Origin: Rhizobium sp. SEMIA4064
Lineage (GTDB): Bacteria > Pseudomonadota > Alphaproteobacteria > Rhizobiales > Rhizobiaceae
DNA length: 64,000 nucleotides
Assembly: GCF_003025035.1 (NCBI RefSeq)
Contig: NZ_PYJN01000022.1
Coordinates: 372,001 to 436,000 of the forward strand
Reading direction: 5' to 3'
The first letter of the stretch is position 1, and every line of letters begins with the position of its first letter. Under the pieces are notes generated by a model. The model was not told the origin of the DNA. It ran no database searches and worked only from the letters and a program-made list of their open reading frames with translations. The position numbers and the translations under genes are program-made. This document shows, one piece after another, positions 29,047 through 37,948 of this stretch.

Positions 29047-29868
29047 TCACACCGGCAAGATTTGGTAGCCCTCGGAGACCCGCTGTACGCGACCGAAACC
29101 GCTGATGTGGCCACCGGCGATGATCCATCCTTCGCGGGCAGCATTTTCCAGTGTTGCTTGGCGAGTTTGCGCCGCCATCTCGGGGTCGACATCGAAGACC
29201 AGCCCGATCTTTGGATCACCGGGTTGAAGATCTTGTAGGTGCAAGGTGTCGCCCCAGATCAAGAGAGCGTTGTCCTCGCCACGAACCAGATATCCGGTGT
29301 GACCGGGAGTGTGGCCCGGTAGAAGACGCGCCTCTATGCTGGGGAACACCGGACCTTCCGGAATCGGCCGCACCCGCGATCCATATACGCGCTGGAGCTG
29401 TTCGGCCGCCTTGAAGCCACCCCGCCGCGCCTCCGGCGTCGCCTGCCGAGCCGCCGGATCGGTAAAAAAGGCGAAGTCGCTCTCCGGCACGAACACATCG
29501 GCATGAGGGAAATACGGGGTATCTCCATCGAGCAAGCCGAGAGCATGGTCGCCATGGATATGGGTGATCAATATACGCTGGATCTGGTCCGATGTGATTC
29601 CAACCTCATGCAGCGCAGATCGCGCGTGACCATATTGAGGTCCCCACGATGTCCCGGTGCCGGTATCCACGAGAATGATACCGTCGGCGCCCCGCAGGGC
29701 GAAACAGTTTACATCCACCTGAAGCGTCGGTTTTCCCCACGCGTCGATGGCGCGCTGCCGTGCAACGCTGCCATCTGTATGGATCAACACATCCGCTGGC
29801 GCTTCGAAGACGCCGTCACGCAAAAGGATGACGTCATATTGCCCGAAGCGATGAGAACTGATTGTCAT
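29047..29868 (-). CDS. MBL-fold metallo-hydrolase
   Basis: 273 residues. The zinc motif HxHxDH is HIHGDHAL (about residue 100), preceded by ILVDTGTGTSWGPQ and followed by the later GHTPGHTGYLV and IWGDTLHLQD, which complete the two-metal site. The fold includes AHL lactonases (AttM/AiiA type), glyoxalase-II-like and other hydrolases. A quorum-quenching role is possible given the LuxR-type solo four kb away, but no lactonase-specific residue can be asserted. No signal peptide. Single gene, convergent with the ABC operon. Confidence 0.83.
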   Translation of the reverse strand: MTISSHRFGQYDVILLRDGVFEAPADVLIHTDGSVARQRAIDAWGKPTLQVDVNCFALRGADGIILVDTGTGTSWGPQYGHARSALHEVGITSDQIQRILITHIHGDHALGLLDGDTPYFPHADVFVPESDFAFFTDPAARQATPEARRGGFKAAEQLQRVYGSRVRPIPEGPVFPSIEARLLPGHTPGHTGYLVRGEDNALLIWGDTLHLQDLQPGDPKIGLVFDVDPEMAAQTRQATLENAAREGWIIAGGHISGFGRVQRVSEGYQILPV

Positions 29869-29901
29869 CGATGGGATTTCGTCTTCAATTCCGCATTCAG
29901 A

Positions 29902-29931
29902 GAAGGGGCAGGCTCAAAGAGCTGCCCCTTC
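29902..29931 (-). terminator. pyc terminator
   Basis: GAAGGGGCAG is inverted at CTGCCCCTTC around ten bases, about 20 bases beyond the pyc stop on the minus strand. The T-rich side faces plus, so it may work both ways. Confidence 0.5.
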
Positions 29932-29950
29932 CTTGTTTCGCTATGGACGT

Positions 29951-32900
29951 TCAAGCCCCGTAAACCACCAGCAGGTCCTTGGCGTCGATCTGGTCGCCGG
30001 CGCGGACGAGGACTTCGGCGATGGTGCCGTCTTTCTCCGCATGCAGGGCCGTTTCCATCTTCATCGCCTCGATGGAGACCAACACGTCGCCGGCCTTGAT
30101 CTCCTGGCCGGGTGTGACGAAAACCGTCGAGATGACGCCCGGCATCGGTGCGCCGACATGGGCGGCATTGCCGACTTCGGCCTTGCGGCGGATGGCACTG
30201 CCCGACGCACCATGGGCACGGTCCGGCACCTTGATGCGGCGCGGCTGGCCGTTGAGTTCGAAGAACACGGTGACCATACCCTTGTCATCGGTGGCCGTCA
30301 TTGCCTGGTTGACAATGACGAGCGTCTTGCCCTTCTCGATCTCGGCAAACAGCTCGTCGCCTTCCTTCAGACCGTAGAAATAGGCAGGCGTCGACAGGAC
30401 CGACACCGGACCATAGGTATCGGCGGCCAGCGCATAGTCGGTGAAGACCTTCGGATACATCAGGTAGGAGGCGAATTCGAAGTCGTCGACCTTGCGTTCC
30501 AGCTTGGTCTCGATGACCTTGCGTTCGGCATCGAGATCGGCTTCGGCAAGCAGCGAGCCGGGGCGGACCGTATAGGGCTTCTCCCCCTTCAGCGCCTTCT
30601 TCTGCAGCGCTGCCGGCCATCCGGACGGCGGCTGGCCGAGATCGCCCTTCAGCATGGAAACAACCGAATCCGGGAAGGCGATGTCCTTGGCGGGATTTTC
30701 GACATCGGCAACCGTCAGGTCCTGGGACACCATCATCAGCGCCATGTCGCCGACCACCTTCGAGGACGGCGTCACCTTGACGATGTCGCCGAACATCTGG
30801 TTGGCATCAGCATAGGCCTGCGCCACCCGATGCCAGCGGGTCTCGAGACCGAGCGAACGCGCCTGCTCCTTGAGATTGGTGAACTGGCCGCCCGGCATTT
30901 CGTGCAGATAAACTTCCGAGGCCGGTCCCTTGAGGTCGCTTTCGAAGGCCGCATATTGATGGCGCACCGCCTCCCAATAGAAGGAGATGCGACGGATCCA
31001 TTCGGGATCGAGGCCCGGATCGCGCTCGGTGCCCTTGAGCGCTTCGACGATCGAGCCGAGGCAGGGCTGCGAGGTGTTGCCGGAGAGCGCATCCATCGCC
31101 GCATCGACCGCATCGACGCCGGCATCGACCGCTGCCAGTACGGTTGCGGCTGCAATGCCCGAGGTGTCGTGCGTGTGGAAGTGGATCGGCAAGCCGGTCG
31201 CCTCACGCAGCGCCTTGAACAGCACCTTGGCCGCAGCCGGCTTCAAGAGGCCGGCCATGTCCTTCAGCGCGATGATATGGGCGCCCGCCTTTTCCAGCTC
31301 GACGGCGAGATCGGTATAATATTTCAGGTCGTATTTCGGGCGGGCGGAATTGAGGATATCGCCGGTGTAGCAAATCGCTGCTTCACAAAGCTTGTTCTCC
31401 TCGGCAATGGCATCCATCGACACGCGCATGTTTTCGACCCAGTTCAGGCAGTCGAAGACGCGGAAGAGGTCGATGCCGCCCTTGGCCGCCTGGCGGACAA
31501 AATATTTGACGACATTGTCGGGATAGTTGGTGTAGCCGACGCCGTTGGCGCCGCGCAGCAGCATCTGCAAGAGCAGGTTCGGCGCACCCTCGCGGATCAG
31601 CGACAGGCGCTCCCACGGATCTTCGGTCAGGAAGCGCATGGAGACGTCGAAGGTGGCGCCGCCCCAGCATTCCAGCGACAGCAACTGCGGCAGAGCGCGC
31701 GCATAGGTGCCGGCGACCCGGGCGATGTCGAAGGTGCGCATGCGGGTGGCAAGCAGCGACTGATGGCCGTCGCGCATCGTCGTGTCGGTCATCAGTACAC
31801 GCTTTTCGCCGCGCATCCACTCGGCGAATTTCTGCGGGCCGAGCTGATCCAGACGCTGCTTGCTGCCGTCGGGAACCTTACCGTCGATATAGGGCAATAC
31901 CGGCTCGGCCGCCTTCGGCGACGGCGCCGGCCGGCCGCGGGCTTCCGGATGGCCGTTGACGGTGACGTCGGCGAGATAGGTCAAAAGCTTGGTGGCGCGG
32001 TCCTGACGCTTGACCTGCTGGAACAGCTCCGGCGTCGTGTCGATGAAGCGCGTCGTATAGCTGTTATCCTTGAACTTCGGATGGGTGATGATCGCTTCGA
32101 GGAAGGTCAGGTTCGTGGCGACGCCGCGGATGCGGAATTCGCGCAGCGCGCGGTCCATGCGGGCAATCGCTTCCGACGGGCTCGGCGCCCATGCCGTCAC
32201 CTTGACGAGCAGCGGATCGTAATAGCGGGTGATGATGGCGCCGGAATAGGAGGTGCCGCCGTCGAGGCGGATGCCGAAGCCGGAGGCCGAACGATAGGCG
32301 GTGATGCGGCCGTAATCCGGAATAAAATTATGCTCCGGATCTTCCGTCGTCACGCGGCACTGCAGGGCATGGCCGTTGAGGCGGATGTCCGCCTGCTTCG
32401 GAACGCCCGATTCCGGCGTGCCGATGGCGAAGCCGTCGAGGATATGGATCTGCGCCTTGACGATATCGATGCCGGTGACGACTTCGGTCACCGTATGCTC
32501 GACCTGGATGCGCGGATTGACTTCGATGAAGTAGAATTTGCCGGTATCGGCATCCATCAGATATTCGACGGTGCCGGCGCCGACATAGTTCGTGGCTTCA
32601 GCGATCTTCAGCGAATAGGCGGCGAGTTCCTGGCGCTGCGCTTCTGTGAGATAGGGTGCCGGTGCACGCTCGACGACCTTCTGATTGCGGCGCTGAACCG
32701 AACAGTCACGCTCGAACAGATGCACGACATTGCCGTGCGTGTCGCCCAGCACCTGGCTTTCGACATGGCGGGCGCGCTCGACCAGCTTTTCCAGATAGAC
32801 CTCATCCTTGCCGAAAGCGGCCATCGCCTCGCGCTTGGCTTCGGTCACTTCCTTGGCGAGATCGGCCTTGGAGCGGATGACGCGCATGCCGCGGCCGCCG

Positions 32901-33412
32901 CCGCCCCAGGAGGCCTTGAGCATGACCGGATAGCCGATCGCCTCGGCCATCTTGGCAACCTCCGCCATGTCATCCGGCAGCGGCTCGGTGGCCGGCACGA
33001 CGGGAACGCCGACCGAAATCGCCAGATTGCGGGCTGCCACCTTGTTGCCGAGCTGGCGCATCGTATCGGCGCGCGGGCCGATGAAGATGATGCCGGCGGC
33101 ATCGCAGGCATCGACGAATTCCGGGCTTTCCGACAGCAAGCCGTAGCCGGGATGGATGGCATCGGCGCCGGACAACTTGGCGACGCGGATGATCTCGTCG
33201 ATCGACAGATAGCTTTCGATCGGCCCGAGATCGCGGGCCAGATGCGGGCCGCGGCCGACCTGATAACTTTCATCCGCTTTGAAACGATGCAGCGCGAGTT
33301 TGTCTTCCTCGGCCCAGATGGCGACTGTTTTTATGCCGAGCTCATTGGCCGCGCGGAACACGCGGATCGCTATCTCGGAACGGTTGGCAACCAGGATCTT
33401 GGAAATGGGCAA
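29951..33412 (-). CDS. pyc: Pyruvate carboxylase
   Basis: About 1153 residues from TTG 33412 (PISKILVANRSEIAIRVFRA); a GTG at 33427 is the alternative. Order of domains: biotin carboxylase at the N-terminus with ATP-grasp GGGGRGMRV, carboxyltransferase barrel (TMRDGHQSLLATRMRTFD, near residue 550), and the biotinyl domain with AMKMETALHAE at the C-terminus (Lys is the biotin site). Length equals the known R. etli enzyme, about 1154. It carboxylates pyruvate to oxaloacetate, the anaplerotic step on sugars, and is needed by rhizobia that lack other routes. AGGGAGAG before the TTG supports that start. It lies downstream of a LuxR-type gene and a 21-base palindrome. Confidence 0.96.
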   Translation of the reverse strand: MPISKILVANRSEIAIRVFRAANELGIKTVAIWAEEDKLALHRFKADESYQVGRGPHLARDLGPIESYLSIDEIIRVAKLSGADAIHPGYGLLSESPEFVDACDAAGIIFIGPRADTMRQLGNKVAARNLAISVGVPVVPATEPLPDDMAEVAKMAEAIGYPVMLKASWGGGGRGMRVIRSKADLAKEVTEAKREAMAAFGKDEVYLEKLVERARHVESQVLGDTHGNVVHLFERDCSVQRRNQKVVERAPAPYLTEAQRQELAAYSLKIAEATNYVGAGTVEYLMDADTGKFYFIEVNPRIQVEHTVTEVVTGIDIVKAQIHILDGFAIGTPESGVPKQADIRLNGHALQCRVTTEDPEHNFIPDYGRITAYRSASGFGIRLDGGTSYSGAIITRYYDPLLVKVTAWAPSPSEAIARMDRALREFRIRGVATNLTFLEAIITHPKFKDNSYTTRFIDTTPELFQQVKRQDRATKLLTYLADVTVNGHPEARGRPAPSPKAAEPVLPYIDGKVPDGSKQRLDQLGPQKFAEWMRGEKRVLMTDTTMRDGHQSLLATRMRTFDIARVAGTYARALPQLLSLECWGGATFDVSMRFLTEDPWERLSLIREGAPNLLLQMLLRGANGVGYTNYPDNVVKYFVRQAAKGGIDLFRVFDCLNWVENMRVSMDAIAEENKLCEAAICYTGDILNSARPKYDLKYYTDLAVELEKAGAHIIALKDMAGLLKPAAAKVLFKALREATGLPIHFHTHDTSGIAAATVLAAVDAGVDAVDAAMDALSGNTSQPCLGSIVEALKGTERDPGLDPEWIRRISFYWEAVRHQYAAFESDLKGPASEVYLHEMPGGQFTNLKEQARSLGLETRWHRVAQAYADANQMFGDIVKVTPSSKVVGDMALMMVSQDLTVADVENPAKDIAFPDSVVSMLKGDLGQPPSGWPAALQKKALKGEKPYTVRPGSLLAEADLDAERKVIETKLERKVDDFEFASYLMYPKVFTDYALAADTYGPVSVLSTPAYFYGLKEGDELFAEIEKGKTLVIVNQAMTATDDKGMVTVFFELNGQPRRIKVPDRAHGASGSAIRRKAEVGNAAHVGAPMPGVISTVFVTPGQEIKAGDVLVSIEAMKMETALHAEKDGTIAEVLVRAGDQIDAKDLLVVYGA

Positions 33413-33470
33413 TGCGCTCTCCCTCACGAAGCCGAAAGCGGGCCATGCTGCACCCGCGAAGGGAATTCTT

Positions 33471-33491
33471 AACTTCTTGTCACAAGAAGTT
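33471..33491. promoter_or_regulatory. 21-base perfect palindrome upstream of pyc
   Basis: AACTTCTTGT and ACAAGAAGTT flank a single central C, 59 bases before the pyc start and 40 bases after the LuxR gene stop. No T-tract follows on the minus strand, so an operator is more likely than a terminator. Confidence 0.55.
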
Positions 33492-33530
33492 CAATTTCCC
33501 CTGCGACATCCGACATCAAAATAGTTGCCA

Positions 33531-34271
33531 TTACGGAATAAGTCCGTTTCTGAACGCGATGGCAACGATATGCTGGCGGTTTTTGGCGTTCAGCTTATCC
33601 TGGATGCTGTTCATATACCAATCGACCGTGTGATTGGAGATCTTGAGCATCCGGCTGATCTCCATGGAGGTCATGCCTTCTGCCAGAAGATTCAACACCT
33701 CCGTCTCGCGCCGCGTCAGCTTGACGTCGATTGTAGACGGCTGTTCCAGCGAATGCGCTTCATTGCGCAGCTCCAGTAGCCGCCAGAAGGCTTTTTTCGC
33801 CACCGCCTCGAACAGGGAGATTTCGACGGGCGACAGGTCGACCACGTTGCCGCCGATCGTCATGCTGCCGAGCAAGCCGCTGCGTCCATAGATGGGGAAG
33901 ATGTAGCCATCGATCAGCCCGTTGGCGCGGGCATCGGCCATCATCTGCTCCATGCGCCGGCGCAGCGGATCGCCCTTCAGCGCCGACATGGCTTCGCGCC
34001 AGCGAAAAGGCCGTTGCGCCCGGCCGAGATAGCGGATGGTAGGGTCGACAAGCAGGTATTTCTTGGAGACATAAGTGAGGGGCCATTTGTCGGGCCAGCG
34101 CCCGGCCAGCATCACCGTCATGGGGTCCGTATTCGGCCGCGGCTGCTTCAGCAGACCATAGAAATCGAACTTATAGGACCTAAGAACCAGCTCCAGTTCC
34201 GCCACGACATTCTTGGCAAGCTTGCATTCTTCAATGACCACAAGCAATTGTATTAAGGAATGAATATTCAC
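33531..34271 (-). CDS. LuxR-type regulator with autoinducer-binding-like domain
   Basis: 246 residues. The N-terminal ~160 residues fit the autoinducer-binding domain (FYGLLKQPRP...YLLVDPTIRYLGR...FRWREAM, with Trp/Tyr/Asp positions), and the C-terminal HTH is LTRRETEVLNLLAEGMTSMEISRMLKISNHTVDWYMNSIQDKL. The last ten residues are IVAIAFRNGLIP. It probably binds an acyl-homoserine lactone or another ligand, but no luxI is nearby, so it is a LuxR solo. GTG start at 34271 with GGGGG six bases upstream. Divergent from ndvA with 367 bases between, and upstream of pyc on the same strand. Confidence 0.87.
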   Translation of the reverse strand: MNIHSLIQLLVVIEECKLAKNVVAELELVLRSYKFDFYGLLKQPRPNTDPMTVMLAGRWPDKWPLTYVSKKYLLVDPTIRYLGRAQRPFRWREAMSALKGDPLRRRMEQMMADARANGLIDGYIFPIYGRSGLLGSMTIGGNVVDLSPVEISLFEAVAKKAFWRLLELRNEAHSLEQPSTIDVKLTRRETEVLNLLAEGMTSMEISRMLKISNHTVDWYMNSIQDKLNAKNRQHIVAIAFRNGLIP

Positions 34272-34638
34272 ATATACCCCCTGGCCTAAAAGCCTGGTCG
34301 TTCGTCAGCAGATGCCGCCCGCATTTCCCGCGAGCCTCCGAGGCGGCTGATGGCGCGCAAACATAATCGGATCGAAATTAAATTAAACGTCTTTGGCGAA
34401 AAATTTTGTGATCAACCCTGAATAGCAACCACATCGCCGCCCGACAATGCCATGATATAAACTATTCTCAAATTGTCGCATTTTCCTGACAACCGATTGC
34501 ACGCCCCTGCAGCACCCGGCAAAACGCCAAAAAATTCGCCTGAAAAAACAGTGTAGGATTCCGTTAATCGCCGGTTCAGGAACCAATCTGTAGCATCCGA
34601 GCATTCCGTATTTCGCAGATGCACAGAGGGTGCCAGAC
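34272..34638. other. Intergenic region between LuxR gene and ndvA
   Basis: Divergent promoter region with no gene seen. AT-rich tracts around 34370-34470 and several short inverted repeats (CCTAAAAGCC-type) are present. It should hold both promoters; I cannot mark them. Confidence 0.45.
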
Positions 34639-36408
34639 GTGTCGCTGTTCAAAGTCTATGCAAGAGCCCTGAAGTATCTTGGCGCGTATCGATATCGCGT
34701 CTGGATGGTTGTCATTGCAAACATCGCATTGGCGATGACGACTATTTACGAGCCGGTTCTGTTCGGCCGCATCTTCGACGCCATTGCCAAAAAGCAGGCT
34801 GCGGCGCCGACGATGATGCTGTGGGCTGGTTTCGCCGTCTTCAGTGCGGTTGCCTTCATCGTCGTTTCCCGCGAGGCGGATCGTCTTGCCCATGGACGCC
34901 GCGCCTCGCTGCTGACCGAAGCGTTCAGCCGCATCATCTCCATGCCGCTCTCCTGGCATAGCCAGCGCGGCACGGCGAGTGCGTTGAACACGCTGCTGCG
35001 CGCTTGCGAAGCCCTCTTCGGTCTGTGGCTCGAATTCATGCGCAACCATCTGACGACGGCAGTCGCTCTCATCGTGATGATCCCGACCGCCATCGCCATG
35101 GACCTGCGCCTGTCGGCCGTTCTCATCCTGCTCGGCGTCTTTTACTGGATCATCGGCCGTCTGGTCATGAACCGGACGAAGGATGGCCAGACCTCGGTGG
35201 AGAGCCATTACAATACCGTGTTCTCGCACGTCAGCGACTCGATCAGCAACGTCTCGGTGCTGCATAGCTACAACCGTATCGAAGCCGAAACCAAGGCGTT
35301 GAAGTCCTTCACCGAACGACTGCTCGCCGCCCAGTATCCGGTTCTCGACTGGTGGGCGCTGGCCGGCGCGCTGAACCGTACGGCTTCGACCGTCGCGATG
35401 ATGGCGATCCTGATGATCGGTACGCTGCTCGTCCAGGACGGCAGCCTGAGCCTCGGTGCGCTCATCACCTTCATCGCTTTCGCCAACGTGCTGATCGGCC
35501 GTCTGGAACAGCTCCGCAACTTCGCCAACCAGATCTTCGAAGCACGCGCCAAGCTAGAAGACTTCTACACGCTGGAAGATTCCGTCCGCGACCGCGAAGA
35601 GCCGGCCGGCCTTGCTGAAATCAAGGACGTCAAGGGCGAGGTTGAGTTCCGCAACGTGTCCTTCGGCTTCGGCAATACGTCGCAGGGCCTGCGCAACATC
35701 AACTTCACGGTGAAGGCCGGTCAGACGGTCGCCATCGTCGGCCCGACCGGCGCCGGCAAGACGACGCTGGTCAACCTGCTGCAGCGCGTCTTCGACCCGC
35801 AGGACGGCCAGATCCTCGTCGACGGCAATGACATCACCAAGGTGACGCGCAAGTCGCTGCGCCGCTACATTGCCACCGTCTTCCAGGATGCCGGCCTGCT
35901 GAACCGCTCGATCAGCGACAACATCCGTCTCGGCCGCGAGGGCGCGACGGAAGAGGAAATGGTTCGCGCTGCCGAGGCGGCTGCCGCCAATGACTTCATC
36001 GAGAATCGCGAGAGCGGTTACGAGACCCGGGTCGGCGAACGCGGCAACAAGCTCTCCGGCGGCGAGCGCCAGCGTATCGCTATTGCCCGCGCCATCCTCA
36101 AGGACGCGCCGATCCTCGTGCTCGACGAGGCGACCAGCGCGCTCGACGTGGAGACCGAGAACCGGGTCAAGGCGGCGATCGACAATCTGCGCCAGAACCG
36201 CACGACCTTCATCATCGCTCACCGCCTGTCGACGGTACGCGAGGCCGATATCGTGCTCTTCCTCGACAACGGCCGCGTCATTGAAAACGGCAGCTTCAAC
36301 GAGCTCAGCCAGAGCAACGGCCGCTTCGCCGCCCTGCTCCGCGCCAGCGGCATCCTGACGGACGACGAAGTCCGCAAGGCACACGCAACGGAAAACGAAG
36401 CCGCCTAG
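34639..36408 (+). CDS. ndvA: Cyclic beta-1,2-glucan exporter NdvA/ChvA (ABC, permease plus ATPase)
   Basis: 589 residues, as for S. meliloti NdvA. The N-terminal half has six helices with LSWHSQRGTASALNTLLRAC; the C-terminal half has Walker A GPTGAGKT, signature LSGGERQR, Walker B ILVLDEATSALD. It is a half-transporter homodimer that moves cyclic beta-(1,2)-glucan from the cytoplasm to the periplasm. I chose GTG 34639 (MSLFKVYARALKYLG matches the family start) rather than GTG 34630. A strong terminator follows. The synthase NdvB is encoded 3.3 kb away on the other strand, with opgC and a porin between. Confidence 0.95.
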   Translation: MSLFKVYARALKYLGAYRYRVWMVVIANIALAMTTIYEPVLFGRIFDAIAKKQAAAPTMMLWAGFAVFSAVAFIVVSREADRLAHGRRASLLTEAFSRIISMPLSWHSQRGTASALNTLLRACEALFGLWLEFMRNHLTTAVALIVMIPTAIAMDLRLSAVLILLGVFYWIIGRLVMNRTKDGQTSVESHYNTVFSHVSDSISNVSVLHSYNRIEAETKALKSFTERLLAAQYPVLDWWALAGALNRTASTVAMMAILMIGTLLVQDGSLSLGALITFIAFANVLIGRLEQLRNFANQIFEARAKLEDFYTLEDSVRDREEPAGLAEIKDVKGEVEFRNVSFGFGNTSQGLRNINFTVKAGQTVAIVGPTGAGKTTLVNLLQRVFDPQDGQILVDGNDITKVTRKSLRRYIATVFQDAGLLNRSISDNIRLGREGATEEEMVRAAEAAAANDFIENRESGYETRVGERGNKLSGGERQRIAIARAILKDAPILVLDEATSALDVETENRVKAAIDNLRQNRTTFIIAHRLSTVREADIVLFLDNGRVIENGSFNELSQSNGRFAALLRASGILTDDEVRKAHATENEAA

Positions 36409-36432
36409 CATTTCGCAGGGGCCTAAAGATCG

Positions 36433-36466
36433 AAGCCGGGAGAGTGATACTCTCCCGGCTTTTTTG
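36433..36466 (+). terminator. ndvA terminator
   Basis: AAGCCGGGAGAG pairs with CTCTCCCGGCTT around TGATA, followed by TTTTGTTG. A strong intrinsic terminator 25 bases after the ndvA stop. Confidence 0.93.
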
Positions 36467-36530
36467 TTGCCGAATTTTCGCCAGACGGCATTTGTCAGGC
36501 GAGCGCGTTACCGCCGCAGCTTTGTGCCTG

Positions 36531-36678
36531 GCCCCTCACCCCAACCCTCTCCCCGCTTATGCGGGAGAGGGAGCTTACCGAGCAAAGTCAGCACATTTAG
36601 TCCATGGCACAGAGCGTGCCCCAAACACGGAACTGGTCCCCTCTCCCCGCAAGCGGGGAGAGGGCTAGGGTGAGGGGC
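36531..36678. repeat. RIME1-like element, 148 bases with 26-base inverted ends
   Basis: The left end GCCCCTCACCCCAACCCTCT (26-base arm to 36556) and the right end (36653-36678, GCGGGGAGAGGGCTAGGGTG...) match in 24 of 26 positions when inverted. Each arm contains its own hairpin (CCCTCTCCCCGC with GCGGGAGAGGG, and CTCTCCCCGC with GCGGGGAGAG). It is the longest and clearest of the rhizobial mosaic repeats in the window, between ndvA and the porin gene. Confidence 0.85.
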
Positions 36679-36710
36679 TCTGCCAAATACCCGGGCCATA
36701 CCCAAAAACA

Positions 36711-36743
36711 AGAAAGGCCCGGCAGGGAAAACCGGGCCTTTCT
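36711..36743 (-). terminator. Porin terminator
   Basis: GAAAGGCCCGG and CCGGGCCTTTC form a perfect 11-bp stem, downstream of the porin stop on the minus strand and beyond the short repeat array. It is symmetrical enough to work both ways. Confidence 0.75.
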
Positions 36744-36759
36744 CCTTCTCTGATCGGAG

Positions 36760-36854
36760 GTCAAATCGGTAGTGGCGTCAAGCTGGAGTTACGGCCGACG
36801 TCAAACCGGTAGTGACGGGTCAACCTGGTTATGACCAAGGTCAACCCGGGATCA
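36760..36854. repeat. Five short GTCAA-type repeats after the porin gene
   Basis: GTCAA-N-C-N-GG units begin at 36760, 36777, 36800, 36819 and 36840. Two larger units (GTCAAATCGGTAGTG and GTCAAACCGGTAGTG) are exactly 40 apart. They lie in the 3' untranslated part of the porin transcript. Confidence 0.6.
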
Positions 36855-36856
36855 GA

Positions 36857-37948
36857 TCAGAACTTGCGTTCGAAGCGAAGCACGCCGGCCCACTGGTCCT
36901 TGTCGGCCGCATCCCAATCTGTGTAGGAGACTTCCGGCTCGATCAGCAGGTCCTTGACCGGACGCCAAGCGACGTTGGCGGTGGCGGCAAAGATCTTCGA
37001 GTCGGTATAGGCTACCTGCGCATTGGCCTGCAGCTTCGGCGTCAATTGATAGCTGGCGCCGGTCCAGAAGGCCCAGTCGCCCCAGCCGCAATCCGCACCA
37101 TTGGTCGGGCAGGCAGAACGGTTGCTGTTGAGGTAGGACCCGGCATACTTGTTGAGCTTGTCGCCGTCCGTGTTCCAGCCGCCCATCAGGAAGGCCTTGA
37201 AGTCACCGAAATCGGCATCGATACGCGCCTTGATGGCGCCTTCCTCGACAATGCTGTCATAGCCGCCGATAACCCGCAGCGTCCATGCACCTGCCTTGTA
37301 GCCAGCGCCGGCGACAACGTCGGGAGCATAGTGATCGGCCTTGCCGGTTCGCCATGCGCCGCCGTAGGAGGAGGTGTCGGCGGACGAGTTGGAATCTTCC
37401 AGCGAGATCACCGCCGTGAAGCCGTTGCCAGCATCATATTTGTAGGTGAACTGGTTGAGTTCCTTCGGGCCGTCATAGACGACGTCGTCGTTGATGACGT
37501 TGCCGGCATAGCCCATGTAGAGATTGTACTGCGAGTCGAGCTTACCGACGGTGAAGCCGGCGAGGCTGATATTGGCCCACAGCAGCTTGGTGGAGGTGCT
37601 GCCGCCTTCTTGCCAGTCCCAACGGTAGACGGTGTTGGTCTTCAGCGGGCCGTATTCGGTATCGCTGGCCGTGTCGATGTAGAGCTCGGCGCGGGTGTGC
37701 CAGAGCGTACCGTTCCTGCTGTTGGCGTTGTAGGCATCGTACCACTCGCCTTCGGTACGGACGCGGCCGCCGATCTTGAGGCAGGTTTCGGTGCCCGGAA
37801 TAAAGAAGTAGCCGGCGCCATAGGCGTCGCAAATGCGAACATATTGAAGCGGTTCCGGTTCGGCGGCCACGATGGCGTCAGCCGCCTGCGCCCCCGATAC
37901 GGCGGCCAGGGCGGCGGCCGAACCGAGAAGAAGACTTCTGATATTCAT
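36857..37948 (-). CDS. Outer-membrane porin, RopA/Omp2b-like
   Basis: 363 residues. A 22-residue signal peptide (MNIRSLLLGSAAALAAVSGA, then QA) leads to the alphaproteobacterial porin start (LQYVRICDAYGAGYFFIPGTETCLKIGG) and the usual beta-barrel pattern, ending in phenylalanine (LRFERKF) as needed for BAM recognition. Two Cys are present in the first 60 residues and another pair in the CPTNGADCGWG loop. It forms a trimeric channel. Rhizobial homologues are called RopA; several paralogues exist, so I leave the symbol blank. It lies between ndvA and opgC, and a short repeat array plus terminator follow its stop. Confidence 0.9.
   Translation of the reverse strand: MNIRSLLLGSAAALAAVSGAQAADAIVAAEPEPLQYVRICDAYGAGYFFIPGTETCLKIGGRVRTEGEWYDAYNANSRNGTLWHTRAELYIDTASDTEYGPLKTNTVYRWDWQEGGSTSTKLLWANISLAGFTVGKLDSQYNLYMGYAGNVINDDVVYDGPKELNQFTYKYDAGNGFTAVISLEDSNSSADTSSYGGAWRTGKADHYAPDVVAGAGYKAGAWTLRVIGGYDSIVEEGAIKARIDADFGDFKAFLMGGWNTDGDKLNKYAGSYLNSNRSACPTNGADCGWGDWAFWTGASYQLTPKLQANAQVAYTDSKIFAATANVAWRPVKDLLIEPEVSYTDWDAADKDQWAGVLRFERKF

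Noticed and set aside
29933..33472. 1179-codon plus-strand ORF
   Set aside because: Exactly antisense to pyruvate carboxylase, low-complexity His/Arg-rich translation.
36531..36678. Insertion sequence or MITE
   Set aside because: No transposase and no target duplication seen; matches the RIME pattern better.
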